This document shows positions 23,657-33,632 of a stretch of 64,000 bases of DNA, piece after piece. The position numbers were made by a program, and so were the translations under genes. Origin of the DNA: GWE2-51-13 sp041736705 (lineage in GTDB: Bacteria; Bacillota_I; Bacilli_A; Erysipelotrichales; Erysipelotrichaceae); assembly GCA_041736705.1 (NCBI GenBank), contig JBGSTC010000028.1, positions 1-64,000 of the forward strand. Reading direction: 5' to 3'. Under the pieces are notes generated by a model that worked only from the letters and a program-made list of their open reading frames with translations, was not told the origin of the DNA and ran no database searches. Each line of letters opens with the position of its first letter. Within the stretch, counting starts at the first letter, position 1.

Positions 23657-25689
23657 AACTCTCGAAAAAATATCTGGCTTCACTATGGCTCATCGGGATT
23701 ACGGTAGTTACGATCCTGATCGTCGCCTTCTTGTTTCACGGAGATTCTTCCGCCGCCGATCCGACCGGTGCATCGTACATCGCGACCAGCGGACTTGAGA
23801 CCTTGGACGATGTCGCCGCTCTCGCCAATAAAGCCTATCTGGGTTCCAATTATGTCTGGATCATGATTTGCGGATTCCTCGTCTTCTTCTTCCAATGCGG
23901 GTTCGCAATGGTCGAAACCGGGTTCTGCCGGGCGAAGAACGCAGCCCATACCATGACGATGAACTTCATGGTGTTCCTGGTCGGTGCGATCGGTTACTTC
24001 CTGTTCGGATTCGCCCTTCAGATGGGCGGTTCGGGCGGTGCCGCAGGCTTGGGAAGCGGGGGTTCCGCCTTGAACGCATTGATCTCCATTCCGGGCTTGG
24101 GCGGCGTTCTTGGCTATAAAGGGTTCGCCCTTCTTGGCACCTACGATGCCGGCATCTATGCCTTGTTCTTCTTTCAGATGGTGTTCATGGATACGACGGT
24201 CACGATCCCGACCGGTGCGATGGCCGAGCGGGTCAAGTACTCCGCGATGGTCATCACGTCCTTCTTCATCTCCATTTTGCTCTACCCGCTCTTTGCGAAC
24301 TGGGTTTGGGGCGGGGGTTGGTTGGCGACCCTGGGGAAGAACTTCGGGATCGGACACGGGGTGGTGGACTTCGCGGGATCCGCGGTCGTCCACAGTATGG
24401 GTGGGATGATCGCCCTTGCCGGTGCGATCGTACTGGGTCCCCGTATCGGTAAATTCAAGAAAGACGGGACGGCGCGCGCCTTCCCCGGTCACGATATCCC
24501 GATGGCCATCATCGGGACCATCATCCTCTTCTTCTGTTGGTTCGCCTTCAACGCCGGGTCGACCTTGAACGCTTCGGATTTCCGTCTCGCGGTCGTCGCG
24601 ACGAACACGATGATCGCCGGTGCAGTCGGCGGTTTGGTCGCCATGTTCTATATGTGGATCAAGTATGGAAAACCTGATCCTTCGATGACCGCCAACGGCG
24701 CCTTGGCCGGCTTGGTCGCCATCACCGCGCCTTGCGCGTTTGTCAACGGGGTCACGTCGTTGTTGATCGGTGCGATCGCCGGGATCCTGGTATGTCTCTC
24801 CGTGCCCTTCGTTGAAAACAAGTTGAAACTCGACGATCCCGTCGGAGCGATTTCGGTCCACGGCGTCAACGGTTTCTGGGGAGTGATCGCGGTCGGATTG
24901 TTTGCGGACGGCGTCTATGGGGATGGTCTCAACGGCGTCGCCGGCGGCGTACGCGGCTTATTCTACGGCGATGCCTCGCAGTTGGTCGCCCAGTTGATCG
25001 CCTTGCTTGTCTTGGTCGTTTGGGGCTTCGGTTTATCCTATGCCTTCTTCAAACTTCTGGATAAAGTCTGGGGCTTGCGCGTCTCGCCCGAAGACGAACT
25101 GCAAGGCCTTGACGGTCCTGAAATGGGAGTCCTCGCGTATCCCGATTTGATGCTGACGAGGTCGGAACTCGACTACGACTCCCATGACAATGTCCGCATC
25201 AAGCAATTGGAACGTTTCCGCTATTATCCCGAAGAAAAAGCGAGAACGAAAAACGATACGGAGGAAGTCCGCGTCGACCAAGCCGTTCCGGTCGAGTTGG
25301 TATCCGAACCTTCGCTCAGTGTGATTTCCGATGTCAAGATGACCAAGATCGACATCATCACGCGTCAAAGCAAGTTCGAGGAACTGAAGGAAGCGATGAA
25401 CGAAATCGGCATCACGGGGATGACCGTGACCCAGGTGTTGGGGTGCGGGATCCAGAAAGGGAAGTCGGAATATTATCGCGGGGTCGAAACGGAACTCAAC
25501 CTCCTTCCGAAAGTGCAGATCGAGATCGTCGTCGCCAAAGTACCGGTGCGCAAAGTCATCGAAACGGCCAAACGCATCCTCTATACAGGGCATATCGGCG
25601 ATGGGAAAATCTTCGTCTACGATGTGGAAAACGTCATCAAAGTCCGTACGGGGGAAGAAGGATACGACGCCCTTCAGGATGTGGAATAG
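23653..25689 (+). CDS. amt: Ammonium transporter fused to a PII signal protein
   Basis: At 678 residues the protein is far longer than an ordinary Amt (about 400-450). Residues 1-475 form the Amt channel, with AMVETGFCRAKN early on, the twin pore histidines in FAGSAVVHSMGG and ISVHGVNGFWG, and eleven or so helices. An N-terminal hydrophobic segment looks like a signal peptide. After a charged linker, residues 560-678 are a complete PII (GlnB/GlnK) domain with a T-loop ending EYYRGVETELNLLPKV, where Tyr608 corresponds to the uridylylated Tyr51 of enteric PII. The domain would gate the channel in response to ATP, ADP and 2-oxoglutarate. It is followed by glutamate synthase genes. Confidence 0.92.
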   Translation: MKLSKKYLASLWLIGITVVTILIVAFLFHGDSSAADPTGASYIATSGLETLDDVAALANKAYLGSNYVWIMICGFLVFFFQCGFAMVETGFCRAKNAAHTMTMNFMVFLVGAIGYFLFGFALQMGGSGGAAGLGSGGSALNALISIPGLGGVLGYKGFALLGTYDAGIYALFFFQMVFMDTTVTIPTGAMAERVKYSAMVITSFFISILLYPLFANWVWGGGWLATLGKNFGIGHGVVDFAGSAVVHSMGGMIALAGAIVLGPRIGKFKKDGTARAFPGHDIPMAIIGTIILFFCWFAFNAGSTLNASDFRLAVVATNTMIAGAVGGLVAMFYMWIKYGKPDPSMTANGALAGLVAITAPCAFVNGVTSLLIGAIAGILVCLSVPFVENKLKLDDPVGAISVHGVNGFWGVIAVGLFADGVYGDGLNGVAGGVRGLFYGDASQLVAQLIALLVLVVWGFGLSYAFFKLLDKVWGLRVSPEDELQGLDGPEMGVLAYPDLMLTRSELDYDSHDNVRIKQLERFRYYPEEKARTKNDTEEVRVDQAVPVELVSEPSLSVISDVKMTKIDIITRQSKFEELKEAMNEIGITGMTVTQVLGCGIQKGKSEYYRGVETELNLLPKVQIEIVVAKVPVRKVIETAKRILYTGHIGDGKIFVYDVENVIKVRTGEEGYDALQDVE

Positions 25690-25704
25690 AAGTAGGAAAC
25701 CTCT

Positions 25705-25726
25705 ACCGCCGTCATGGCGGTTTTTT
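25705..25726 (+). terminator. Terminator after amt
   Basis: ACCGCC and GGCGGT pair around GTCAT and run into six T residues. Confidence 0.85.
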
Positions 25727-25836
25727 ATTGAAGAAGGAGAAAAAGGGAGGATGAGGGTGCGAATGTAAATTGCGAAAAATTTACATGAAAGTGAATGAAT
25801 TATTTTCAAAAAGAACGGGAAGTTTCCTTAGGTTTG

Positions 25837-25845
25837 TGATAAAAT
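25837..25845 (+). promoter_or_regulatory. Extended -10 promoter for gltB
   Basis: TGATAAAAT, an extended -10, lies 35 bases before the gltB start. No good -35 hexamer is visible at 17 bases, as is common with extended -10 promoters. Confidence 0.45.
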
Positions 25846-25879
25846 CAAAAAAACAAGAGATGTCAGGGAGGTTCGATTG

Positions 25880-28800
25880 ATGAACTACGATGATTACCCC
25901 CACAAGCAAGGACTCTATGATCCGGCGTATGAACACGATGCCTGCGGGATGGGTTTCGTCGTCAACATTTCGGGTGTCAAATCCCATGACATCCTCGACC
26001 AAGCATTGACGGTCTTGGAGAACCTGAGCCATCGCGGGGCACAAGGTGCGGATGAAAACACCGGCGACGGGGCCGGGATCCTGCTTCAACTTCCCCACGA
26101 GTTTTTCAAACGGGAATGCGAAGTCTTGGGATTCGATCTACCGGATGCCGGCGAATACGGCGTCGGGATGATCTTCGCCCATAAATACGATGAATTCAGG
26201 AAAGAACAGATTCTGATGTTCGAGAAGATCGTGAAAGAAGAAGGACAAACGGTCTTGGGTTGGCGCGAAGTGCCCATCGACAAGACCGTTCCGGGCGAAG
26301 GGGCGAAAGCCGTCATGCCGCGCTTCATCCAGGTGTTCATCGGGAAAAACGAGGAAATCCACTCCGACATGGAATTCGAACGGAAACTCTTTACGATCCG
26401 CAAACAAGCCGAGAAAGTGATCACGCCCCTGTGTGAAGGCAAAGGCGGGAAATTCTATATCGCCAGCCTCTCATCCAAGACCATCGTCTATAAAGGGATG
26501 CTGACATCGAAACAACTCCGCGATTTCTATCTGGATCTCTCCGACCTCGACTTCGTTTCCGCCCTCGGGATGGTCCATTCGCGCTTCAGCACCAACACCT
26601 TCCCCAGTTGGGAAAGGGCGCATCCCAACCGCTATATCGTCCATAACGGGGAAATCAATACGATCCGCGGGAACGTGAACTGGATGAAGGCGCGGCAGAA
26701 ACGGATCGCCTCGCCGCTTTTCGAAGACATCTCGAAAGTGTTTCCGATCATCGATGAATCGGGAAGCGATTCGGCGATGTTCGATAATAGTCTAGAGTTT
26801 CTAAGTCTGGCCGGCCGATCGCTTCCGCATGCGGTCATGATGATGATCCCCGAACCTTACGAAAAGAACAACGACTTATCACAGATGAAACGGGATTTCT
26901 ACGCGTTCAATAATTTCATCATGGAACCTTGGGACGGACCGGCCGCGATGGCGTTCAGCGACGGGGTCAGGATCGGCGCCGTCCTGGATCGCAACGGGCT
27001 GCGTCCCTCGCGTTATGTCGTCACCCATGACGACCGGGTGATCCTGGCGTCCGAAGTCGGGGTCATCGACCTGGATCCCAAAAACATCAAACGCAAAGGG
27101 CGGCTTGAACCCGGTAAAATGCTTTTGATCGATACACATGCCAAACGGATCATTTCGGATGAAGAGATCAAGTCGGAAGTTTCCAAACTTCATCCTTATT
27201 CACAATGGATCCAATCCCACATCGTCGATCTCGACCAACTCCCCACGATCGATAAAGAGGATGTTCCAGTCCGTAAGGATCTCCTGCAGCAGCAAAAAGC
27301 CTTCGGATACACCTATGAAGACATCATGGCGACGATGGTCCCCACCGTCCTCAATACACTGGATCCGCTGGGATCGATGGGCATCGATTCCCCCTTGGCC
27401 GTACTTAGCGAAAAACCGCAGATGCTGTATCTGTATTTCAAGCAGCTCTTCGCCCAAGTCACCAACCCTCCGATCGACGGGATCCGTGAAGAACTCATCA
27501 CTTCGTCTTCCGTCCTGTTGGGCAACTCGGGAAACCTGATGGATCCCGACGACCCCTCGACCCACAGCCTCTACCTCGACCATCCCGTTTTGACGGATTC
27601 CCAACTGAAACAAATCCAATCGCTAAACGACGACCGATTCAAAACAGTCACGATTTCGATCCTCTATCGGATCGATGACGGGGTTTCGGCGATGGAGAAA
27701 GCGTTGGAAAGGGTGTTCCGCGATGCGGACAAGGCGATCGAAGACAAAGCCAACATCCTTCTTCTCAGCGATCGCGGCGTGGATGCAAGACATGCGGCGA
27801 TCCCCGCCCTTTTGGCTTCGTCCGGTCTGCACCATCACCTCATCGCCAATGAAATCCGCACCAGCATCGGAATCGTTTTGGAGTCGGGGGAACCGCGCGA
27901 TGTCCATCATTTCTGTACGCTGATCGGCTATGGGGTCACGGCGATCAACCCTTATCTCGCCTATGAAACCCTTAAGGACCTTTCCGCGAAGAAGCTGCTT
28001 GGCGGGAAGGATTTTCACGATGCCCAGGCGAGCTACATCAAAGCGATCGTGAAAGGCATCATGAAAGTGCTCTCGAAGATGGGGGTTTCCACCATGCGAA
28101 GCTATCACGGCGCCCAGATTTTCGAAGCGGTCGGATTGAGTAAGGAAGTCATCGACCGCTACTTCACGATGACATCGTCGCGCATCGAAGGGATCGGATT
28201 GGAAGAAATCGCGATGGAAAACAAGATGCGTCACGAAAGTGCCTATGCGCTCAATTCACTTGAGACCAAGACGCTTGAAATCGGCGGATTATACCAATGC
28301 AAGGATGGAGGCGAACTCCATCTCTATAATCCCGAGACGATCTATCTTTTACAGAAAGCCTGTCGGGAAGGGGATTATCGGCGTTTCAAGGAATTCAGTC
28401 AGAAAATCAACGAGGAATCGCTCTTTACCTTGCGTCAATTACTCGATTTCAACGTCGAAGGCTCGGATGCCATCCCCATCGAGGAAGTGGAATCCGTGGC
28501 GAGTATCGTCAAGAAGTTCAAGACCGGGGCGATGTCCTATGGCTCGTTGAGTAAAGAAGCGCATGAATGTCTTGCCATCGCCATGAATCGATTGGGTGGG
28601 AAAAGCAATACGGGCGAAGGCGGGGAAGACGCGGAAAGATATACGTTAATGCCCAACGGGGATTCGAAGAACAGCGCCATCAAACAGGTCGCTTCCGGCC
28701 GTTTCGGCGTCACAAGCAACTACCTGATCCATGCAGCGGAAATCCAGATCAAAATGGCGCAAGGGGCGAAACCCGGGGAAGGCGGTCAATTGCCCGCCCA

Positions 28801-30481
28801 GAAAGTCTATCCATCGATCGCCAAAGTCCGACATTCGATCCCCGGGGTCGAACTGATTTCCCCTCCTCCGCATCACGACATCTATTCGATCGAAGATTTA
28901 GCGCAACTGATCCAGGATTTGAAGAACGCCAACCGCGAAGCGCGGATCAACGTGAAACTCGTCTCGGAAGTCGGCGTGGGGACGATCGCCGCCGGGGTGG
29001 CGAAAGGCAAGGCCGATGTCATCTTGATCAGTGGCTACGACGGCGGGACCGGCGCATCGCCGCGCACCAGCATCTATAATACGGGACTACCCTGGGAACT
29101 CGGCTTGGCCGAGACCCAGCAAACCCTTGTCCTCAATAAACTCCGCGACCGCGTCGTTCTGGAAACCGACGGAAAACTCTTGACCGGACGGGACGTCGCC
29201 ATCGCGGCGCTCTTGGGCGCGGAAGAATTCGGATTCGCGACCACCCCGCTGATCGCGATCGGCTGCGTCATGATGCGCGTCTGCAACCTGAACACCTGTC
29301 CGGTCGGCGTCGCGACCCAAGACGAGAACCTACGCAAGAATTTCAAAGGGAAACCCGAGCATGTGGAAAACTTCATGCGTTTCATCGCGCAAGAGTTACG
29401 AGAAATCATGGCGACCCTCGGCTTCAAGACGATTCAGGAAATGGTCGGGCGGACCGACCGCTTGAAAGCGCGGGACAACATCAAACACTGGAAGGCACGT
29501 CATGTGGATCTCTCCAAAATGCTTTATCAACCCTATGCGCCTGCCACCGTCGGCAAACACAATCGGATCAACCAAAACCATCATCTGGAAGAAACTTTGG
29601 ATATGAAGAAGCTGCTTCGCATGTGTAAACCGGCACTGGAGAATCGCAAGAAAATCCGTGCGCGTCTCAAGATCAACAACACCAACCGTGTCGTCGGCAC
29701 GATCGTCGGGAGTGAAATCAGCCGCAGATACGGGGAAGAAGGACTCCCCGAAGATACCTTGCATCTTTCCTTCAGCGGATCGGCCGGTCAGAGTTTCGGC
29801 GCCTTCATCCCCAAAGGGATGACCTTGGAACTCGAAGGGGACGCCAACGACTATCTGGGGAAAGGACTTTCCGGCGGTAAAATCATCGTCTATCCGCCCA
29901 AATCCTCACTCTTTGCCTCGAAAGACAACATCGTCATCGGGAACGTGGCGTTCTACGGGGCGACCGAAGGGGAAGCCTATATCGACGGGATCGCCGGCGA
30001 GCGTTTCTGTGTTCGTAACAGCGGCATCCTTGCGGTCGTGGAAGGGGTCGGCGACCACGGGTGCGAATACATGACCGGCGGCGAAGCGATCATCCTGGGC
30101 AAGACCGGACGCAATTTCGCGGCGGGGATGTCGGGTGGAATCGCCTACGTACTGGATCTTGACCAAAGCAAATGCAATCCCGCCATGGTTGAATTCTCGT
30201 CCATCACCCAAACCGAAGAACAAACGAAACTAAAGGAACGACTCGTAAAGCACGTCCTTTATACCGGAAGCGAGCAGGGGAAACAATTGCTTGAGGCGTG
30301 GGATGCGAGCTTGACGCGGTTTACGAAAGTCATCCCGGGCGACTACAGAAGGATGCTTGAAAACATCGAGAAAGCGAAATCGTTGGGGAAAGAGCACGAC
30401 GACGCCCTGATGTGGGCGTTTCAAGAGAGTTTCAAATCCACGTCGAAACAAGAAACATCCGCGCCGACGGATTCGGACTGA
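25880..30481 (+). CDS. gltB: Glutamate synthase large subunit
   Basis: The start is ATG 25880 behind CAGGGAGG; a TTG just before it is not needed. The 1533-residue protein has the standard four-domain layout. A 21-residue propeptide precedes Cys22 (HDACGMGF), the nucleophile of the class II glutaminase domain that is exposed after cleavage. The FMN-binding synthase domain follows, with GGTGASPRTSI and the 3Fe-4S cysteines in CVMMRVCNLNTCPVGVATQ. The C-terminal GXGXG beta-helix ends the protein. It makes two glutamates from glutamine and 2-oxoglutarate with the GltD partner. The location after Amt-PII fits ammonium assimilation. Confidence 0.95.
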   Translation: MNYDDYPHKQGLYDPAYEHDACGMGFVVNISGVKSHDILDQALTVLENLSHRGAQGADENTGDGAGILLQLPHEFFKRECEVLGFDLPDAGEYGVGMIFAHKYDEFRKEQILMFEKIVKEEGQTVLGWREVPIDKTVPGEGAKAVMPRFIQVFIGKNEEIHSDMEFERKLFTIRKQAEKVITPLCEGKGGKFYIASLSSKTIVYKGMLTSKQLRDFYLDLSDLDFVSALGMVHSRFSTNTFPSWERAHPNRYIVHNGEINTIRGNVNWMKARQKRIASPLFEDISKVFPIIDESGSDSAMFDNSLEFLSLAGRSLPHAVMMMIPEPYEKNNDLSQMKRDFYAFNNFIMEPWDGPAAMAFSDGVRIGAVLDRNGLRPSRYVVTHDDRVILASEVGVIDLDPKNIKRKGRLEPGKMLLIDTHAKRIISDEEIKSEVSKLHPYSQWIQSHIVDLDQLPTIDKEDVPVRKDLLQQQKAFGYTYEDIMATMVPTVLNTLDPLGSMGIDSPLAVLSEKPQMLYLYFKQLFAQVTNPPIDGIREELITSSSVLLGNSGNLMDPDDPSTHSLYLDHPVLTDSQLKQIQSLNDDRFKTVTISILYRIDDGVSAMEKALERVFRDADKAIEDKANILLLSDRGVDARHAAIPALLASSGLHHHLIANEIRTSIGIVLESGEPRDVHHFCTLIGYGVTAINPYLAYETLKDLSAKKLLGGKDFHDAQASYIKAIVKGIMKVLSKMGVSTMRSYHGAQIFEAVGLSKEVIDRYFTMTSSRIEGIGLEEIAMENKMRHESAYALNSLETKTLEIGGLYQCKDGGELHLYNPETIYLLQKACREGDYRRFKEFSQKINEESLFTLRQLLDFNVEGSDAIPIEEVESVASIVKKFKTGAMSYGSLSKEAHECLAIAMNRLGGKSNTGEGGEDAERYTLMPNGDSKNSAIKQVASGRFGVTSNYLIHAAEIQIKMAQGAKPGEGGQLPAQKVYPSIAKVRHSIPGVELISPPPHHDIYSIEDLAQLIQDLKNANREARINVKLVSEVGVGTIAAGVAKGKADVILISGYDGGTGASPRTSIYNTGLPWELGLAETQQTLVLNKLRDRVVLETDGKLLTGRDVAIAALLGAEEFGFATTPLIAIGCVMMRVCNLNTCPVGVATQDENLRKNFKGKPEHVENFMRFIAQELREIMATLGFKTIQEMVGRTDRLKARDNIKHWKARHVDLSKMLYQPYAPATVGKHNRINQNHHLEETLDMKKLLRMCKPALENRKKIRARLKINNTNRVVGTIVGSEISRRYGEEGLPEDTLHLSFSGSAGQSFGAFIPKGMTLELEGDANDYLGKGLSGGKIIVYPPKSSLFASKDNIVIGNVAFYGATEGEAYIDGIAGERFCVRNSGILAVVEGVGDHGCEYMTGGEAIILGKTGRNFAAGMSGGIAYVLDLDQSKCNPAMVEFSSITQTEEQTKLKERLVKHVLYTGSEQGKQLLEAWDASLTRFTKVIPGDYRRMLENIEKAKSLGKEHDDALMWAFQESFKSTSKQETSAPTDSD

Positions 30482-30492
30482 AAGGGGAAACC

Positions 30493-31992
30493 ATGGGAAA
30501 AACCACCGGCTTTTTAGAGTATCGTCGAATCGATCCGCAAAAACGTCCCCCTTTGGATCGGATCCAGGATTTCGACGAAATCCGGATTCCTCAAGATGAT
30601 GAAGAAATCAGAACCCAAGGATCCCGCTGTATGAACTGCGGGATCCCTTACTGCGCTTCGGGCGTCCTCCTCAACGGGATGGCCGCCGGTTGTCCGCTCC
30701 ATAACCTCATCCCCGAATGGAACGACCTTGTCTACAAGAACCAATGGCAAGACGCCTTTGAGCGGTTGATTCGCACCAACCCTTTCCCTGAATTCACCTC
30801 GCGGGTCTGTCCCGCCCCCTGTGAAGGGTCGTGTACGGAAGGGCATATCCTCGACGCGGTCGCCATCAGCAGCATCGAATACCAGATCATCGAGAAAGCG
30901 TTTGAGAAAGGATGGGTGAAACCCGTACGATCCTCTTCGACCGGAAAACGTGTCGCGATCGTCGGATCCGGTCCTTCCGGCTTATCGACGGCTTATTTCC
31001 TCAACGCATGCGGTCACCAAGTCACGATCTATGAACGAAGCGACCGGCCGGGCGGATTATTGATGTATGGCATCCCCAACATGAAACTGGGCAAGAAAAT
31101 CCTGGATCGACGCATCGAAGTGATGAAAGAATCCGGGATAACCTTTGTTTTGAATACGGAAGTCGGGAAGGATCTCCCGACCCAAGACCTGGTGGATCGC
31201 TATGACGCCGTCGTTTTGTGTGGAGGGGCGACCCAAGGACGCGGGATTACGGTGGAAGGCAGGGATCTGGACGGTGTCCACTTCGCCGTTGATTTCCTGA
31301 AAGCCACGACAAAGCATGTTTTAGATCCTAGTGGAAAACCGAATCCTACATTCGATGTGAGCAAGAAAAAAGTGGTCATCCTCGGCGGCGGGGATACGGG
31401 GACGGATTGTGTGGCAAGCGCCCTTCGTCAAGGCTGCGAGAGCGTCGTACAATTCGAAATCCTACCCGAAGCACCGAAAGAGCGCGACGATCGATCCAAC
31501 CCCTGGCCGGAATGGCCGAAGAAGCTGAAGACGGACTACGGGCAAGAGGAAGCGATCGCGACCACGGGGAAAGACCCGCGCCATTACTTGATTTCCACCC
31601 GGAAAATCGTCGGGGACGCGGAAGGGAAAGTGACCGAAATCCATACGATCGATGTACGGTGGGTGAAAGATTCTAGCGGTCGCATGTTTCCCCAAGAAAT
31701 ACCGGGCACCGAAAAAGTCTGGCCGGCGGACAGGGTCTTGTTGGCGATGGGATTCCTAGGACCGGAAGCGACGATCCTCGATGAACTGAAACTCACCCGC
31801 GATCCACGCGGCAACGTCGCCGCCGATTATGGGAAATTCACGACCCGTCTTGACTCCGTGTTCGCCTGCGGCGACATGCGTCGCGGCCAAAGCCTGGTGG
31901 TCTGGGCGATCCAGGAAGGGAAGTTGTGCGCACGTGAAGTCGACCGTTATTTGAATGGGAAATCCGCTCGATCATCGGCTGATCGTACGTGA
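30493..31992 (+). CDS. gltD: Glutamate synthase small subunit
   Basis: The start is ATG 30493, behind GAAAGGGGAAA. The 499-residue protein has N-terminal 4Fe-4S cysteine clusters (CMNCGIPYC and CPAPCEGSC), an FAD fold AIVGSGPSGLSTAYFL and an NADPH fold VVILGGGDTGTDC. It passes electrons from NADPH through FAD and two Fe-S clusters to the large subunit. Eleven bases separate it from gltB. Length and motifs are complete, and a strong terminator follows. Confidence 0.95.
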   Translation: MGKTTGFLEYRRIDPQKRPPLDRIQDFDEIRIPQDDEEIRTQGSRCMNCGIPYCASGVLLNGMAAGCPLHNLIPEWNDLVYKNQWQDAFERLIRTNPFPEFTSRVCPAPCEGSCTEGHILDAVAISSIEYQIIEKAFEKGWVKPVRSSSTGKRVAIVGSGPSGLSTAYFLNACGHQVTIYERSDRPGGLLMYGIPNMKLGKKILDRRIEVMKESGITFVLNTEVGKDLPTQDLVDRYDAVVLCGGATQGRGITVEGRDLDGVHFAVDFLKATTKHVLDPSGKPNPTFDVSKKKVVILGGGDTGTDCVASALRQGCESVVQFEILPEAPKERDDRSNPWPEWPKKLKTDYGQEEAIATTGKDPRHYLISTRKIVGDAEGKVTEIHTIDVRWVKDSSGRMFPQEIPGTEKVWPADRVLLAMGFLGPEATILDELKLTRDPRGNVAADYGKFTTRLDSVFACGDMRRGQSLVVWAIQEGKLCAREVDRYLNGKSARSSADRT

Positions 31993-32012
31993 TGACATAA
32001 GTGGCTTATATC

Positions 32013-32052
32013 GCGATGAACCGCACGATTTAGGTGCGATTCATCGCCTTTT
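32013..32052 (+). terminator. Terminator of gltBD
   Basis: GCGATGAA and TTCATCGC form the base of a long stem with CGCAC/GTGCG above it, followed by five T residues. Confidence 0.88.
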
Positions 32053-32068
32053 TATCCGTGCTTTGAAC

Positions 32069-32074
32069 TATAAT
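32069..32074 (+). promoter_or_regulatory. -10 box directly before the symporter start
   Basis: TATAAT ends only 6 bases before the ATG at 32081, so a transcript from it would begin at or near the start codon. No good -35 is visible. Confidence 0.4.
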
Positions 32075-32080
32075 GGAAGT

Positions 32081-33502
32081 ATGGAAAAAGAAACCAACCA
32101 GATATCCACGATCGACAAGATTTCCTTCGGAATCGGTGATTTGGGGAACGGATTATCGATGCAGATCATCGGATCCTACCTGGTTTTCTTCATGACCGCG
32201 ATCCTGGGGATTCCCGGGACCATGGCCGGTCTGATCGTCGGCGTCAGTATCTTCTGGGACGCAGTCACCGACCCCGTCATGGGCTACATTTCCGACCATA
32301 CGCGATCGGATAAATACGGACGCCGGCACTTGTATCTGATGATCGGGATGTTGGGGGTGTCCATCAGCAACATCGCGCTCTTCAGCCTTCCCGTGAAAAT
32401 GGATATGCTTTTCAAAGTCGTTTTGATTACCTTCTTCATCCTGCTCTACAAAACATCGATCACCATCTTGGTGACCCCTTATACCGCCCTAGGCTCGGAA
32501 CTGTCCAGTGACTACAACGAACGGGCGCGCATCCAAAGCATCAAGTCGATCTTCTTTACGCTGGGGGTCGGATTAAGCATGGTCGCCGGGATGAGGTTCT
32601 TCTTCAATTCAAGCGATGCTTTTCCCTTGGGTCAACTCAATCCTGCGGGATATCGCAACATGGCCATCGTCACCGCGGCGTTTTCAATGTTATCCATGTC
32701 GCTTTGCATCTACAACACCAAGAAATACATCCCTCGACTCAACAAACAGAGGATGGACGATAAGCGTAGGCATTCCGTGAAAGACGTCCTCAACGCTCTG
32801 ACGTCTTCCTTCTCCAACCATGCTTTCAAGTTCGTCGCCCTCTCCTACATGTTCAGCAACATCGCGACCGCCTTCACCAACAACATGGGCATCCATGTCT
32901 TCACCTATACCTTCGGGTTTCAAAACACGTCGATTTCGACGATTTTCGCGCTTCAGATCCTCTTCAATATTTTATCCCAGCCTTTATGGATCAAATACAT
33001 CGAACGCTACGATAAGAAACGAAGCATCCTGCTCGCCTTGTCGTTAGTCGCCATCGGGTGCGTCTATGTCATCGGGTTGATCCCGTTTCGCGATCTGATC
33101 CAAGGGGAAACCAATTTCTTCGTCCCCTACGCCATCCTGGCGGGACTGGGTACGGGCGCTTGGTTTGTCCCAGCGTCCATGGTCGCCGATGCGATCGACC
33201 TGGAAGAACTCGAGATCGGACACCGCAGCGAAGCGACGTATTTCGGCAGCATGACTTTCATCTACAAGCTTTCCCAAGCCATGACCGTCCCGATCATCGG
33301 GATCATGCTTGAAGCGGTCGCTTTCAATGCCAACGCCTCGACCCAAACCCCGTCGACCCAAGTCGCCTTGGCTTTGATCCTGGGGATCGGGACGCTTGTC
33401 GGGATTTTCTTCGCCGCTATTAGTATCGGGAGGTATCCGTTATCCAAGGAAAAAATCCGTAAAATCCAGGAAGAACTTTCATCGAAAGCGACTGAATCGT
33501 GA
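32081..33502 (+). CDS. GPH-family sugar:cation symporter
   Basis: The 473-residue protein has twelve predicted membrane helices and the GPH signature regions: KISFGIGDLGNGLS at the start, WDAVTDPVMGYISDHTRSDKYGRRH in the loop between helices 2 and 3 (given here as one region), and PYTALGSELSSDYNERA after helix 4. GPH (MelB-like) carriers import glycosides, pentosides or hexuronides with Na+ or H+. The ATG at 32081 fits the usual short N-terminus. A beta-galactosidase gene lies 2.6 kb downstream, so a galactoside is a plausible substrate, although the two genes are not in one operon. Confidence 0.82.
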   Translation: MEKETNQISTIDKISFGIGDLGNGLSMQIIGSYLVFFMTAILGIPGTMAGLIVGVSIFWDAVTDPVMGYISDHTRSDKYGRRHLYLMIGMLGVSISNIALFSLPVKMDMLFKVVLITFFILLYKTSITILVTPYTALGSELSSDYNERARIQSIKSIFFTLGVGLSMVAGMRFFFNSSDAFPLGQLNPAGYRNMAIVTAAFSMLSMSLCIYNTKKYIPRLNKQRMDDKRRHSVKDVLNALTSSFSNHAFKFVALSYMFSNIATAFTNNMGIHVFTYTFGFQNTSISTIFALQILFNILSQPLWIKYIERYDKKRSILLALSLVAIGCVYVIGLIPFRDLIQGETNFFVPYAILAGLGTGAWFVPASMVADAIDLEELEIGHRSEATYFGSMTFIYKLSQAMTVPIIGIMLEAVAFNANASTQTPSTQVALALILGIGTLVGIFFAAISIGRYPLSKEKIRKIQEELSSKATES

Positions 33503-33548
33503 AAATTGTGAAAAAAAGGTGTACAAGGCGAAGTTGAACGCAAGATTA

Positions 33549-33557
33549 TGCTAAAAT
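33549..33557 (+). promoter_or_regulatory. Extended -10 promoter
   Basis: TGCTAAAAT at 33549-33557 lies 75 bases before the HhH protein start. The -35 is not clear. Confidence 0.45.
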
Positions 33558-33632
33558 AAAAACAAGAAATGCCGCACTCCCGCGACACTTCATGAATACT
33601 TTTTGACAAATCGAGTGAAAGGAGAAAACACG

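Noticed and set aside
23683..24861. 392-codon minus-strand frame opposite amt
   Set aside because: The product is rich in Asp, Arg and Gly with no domain, as expected for the antisense of a GC-rich membrane-protein gene.
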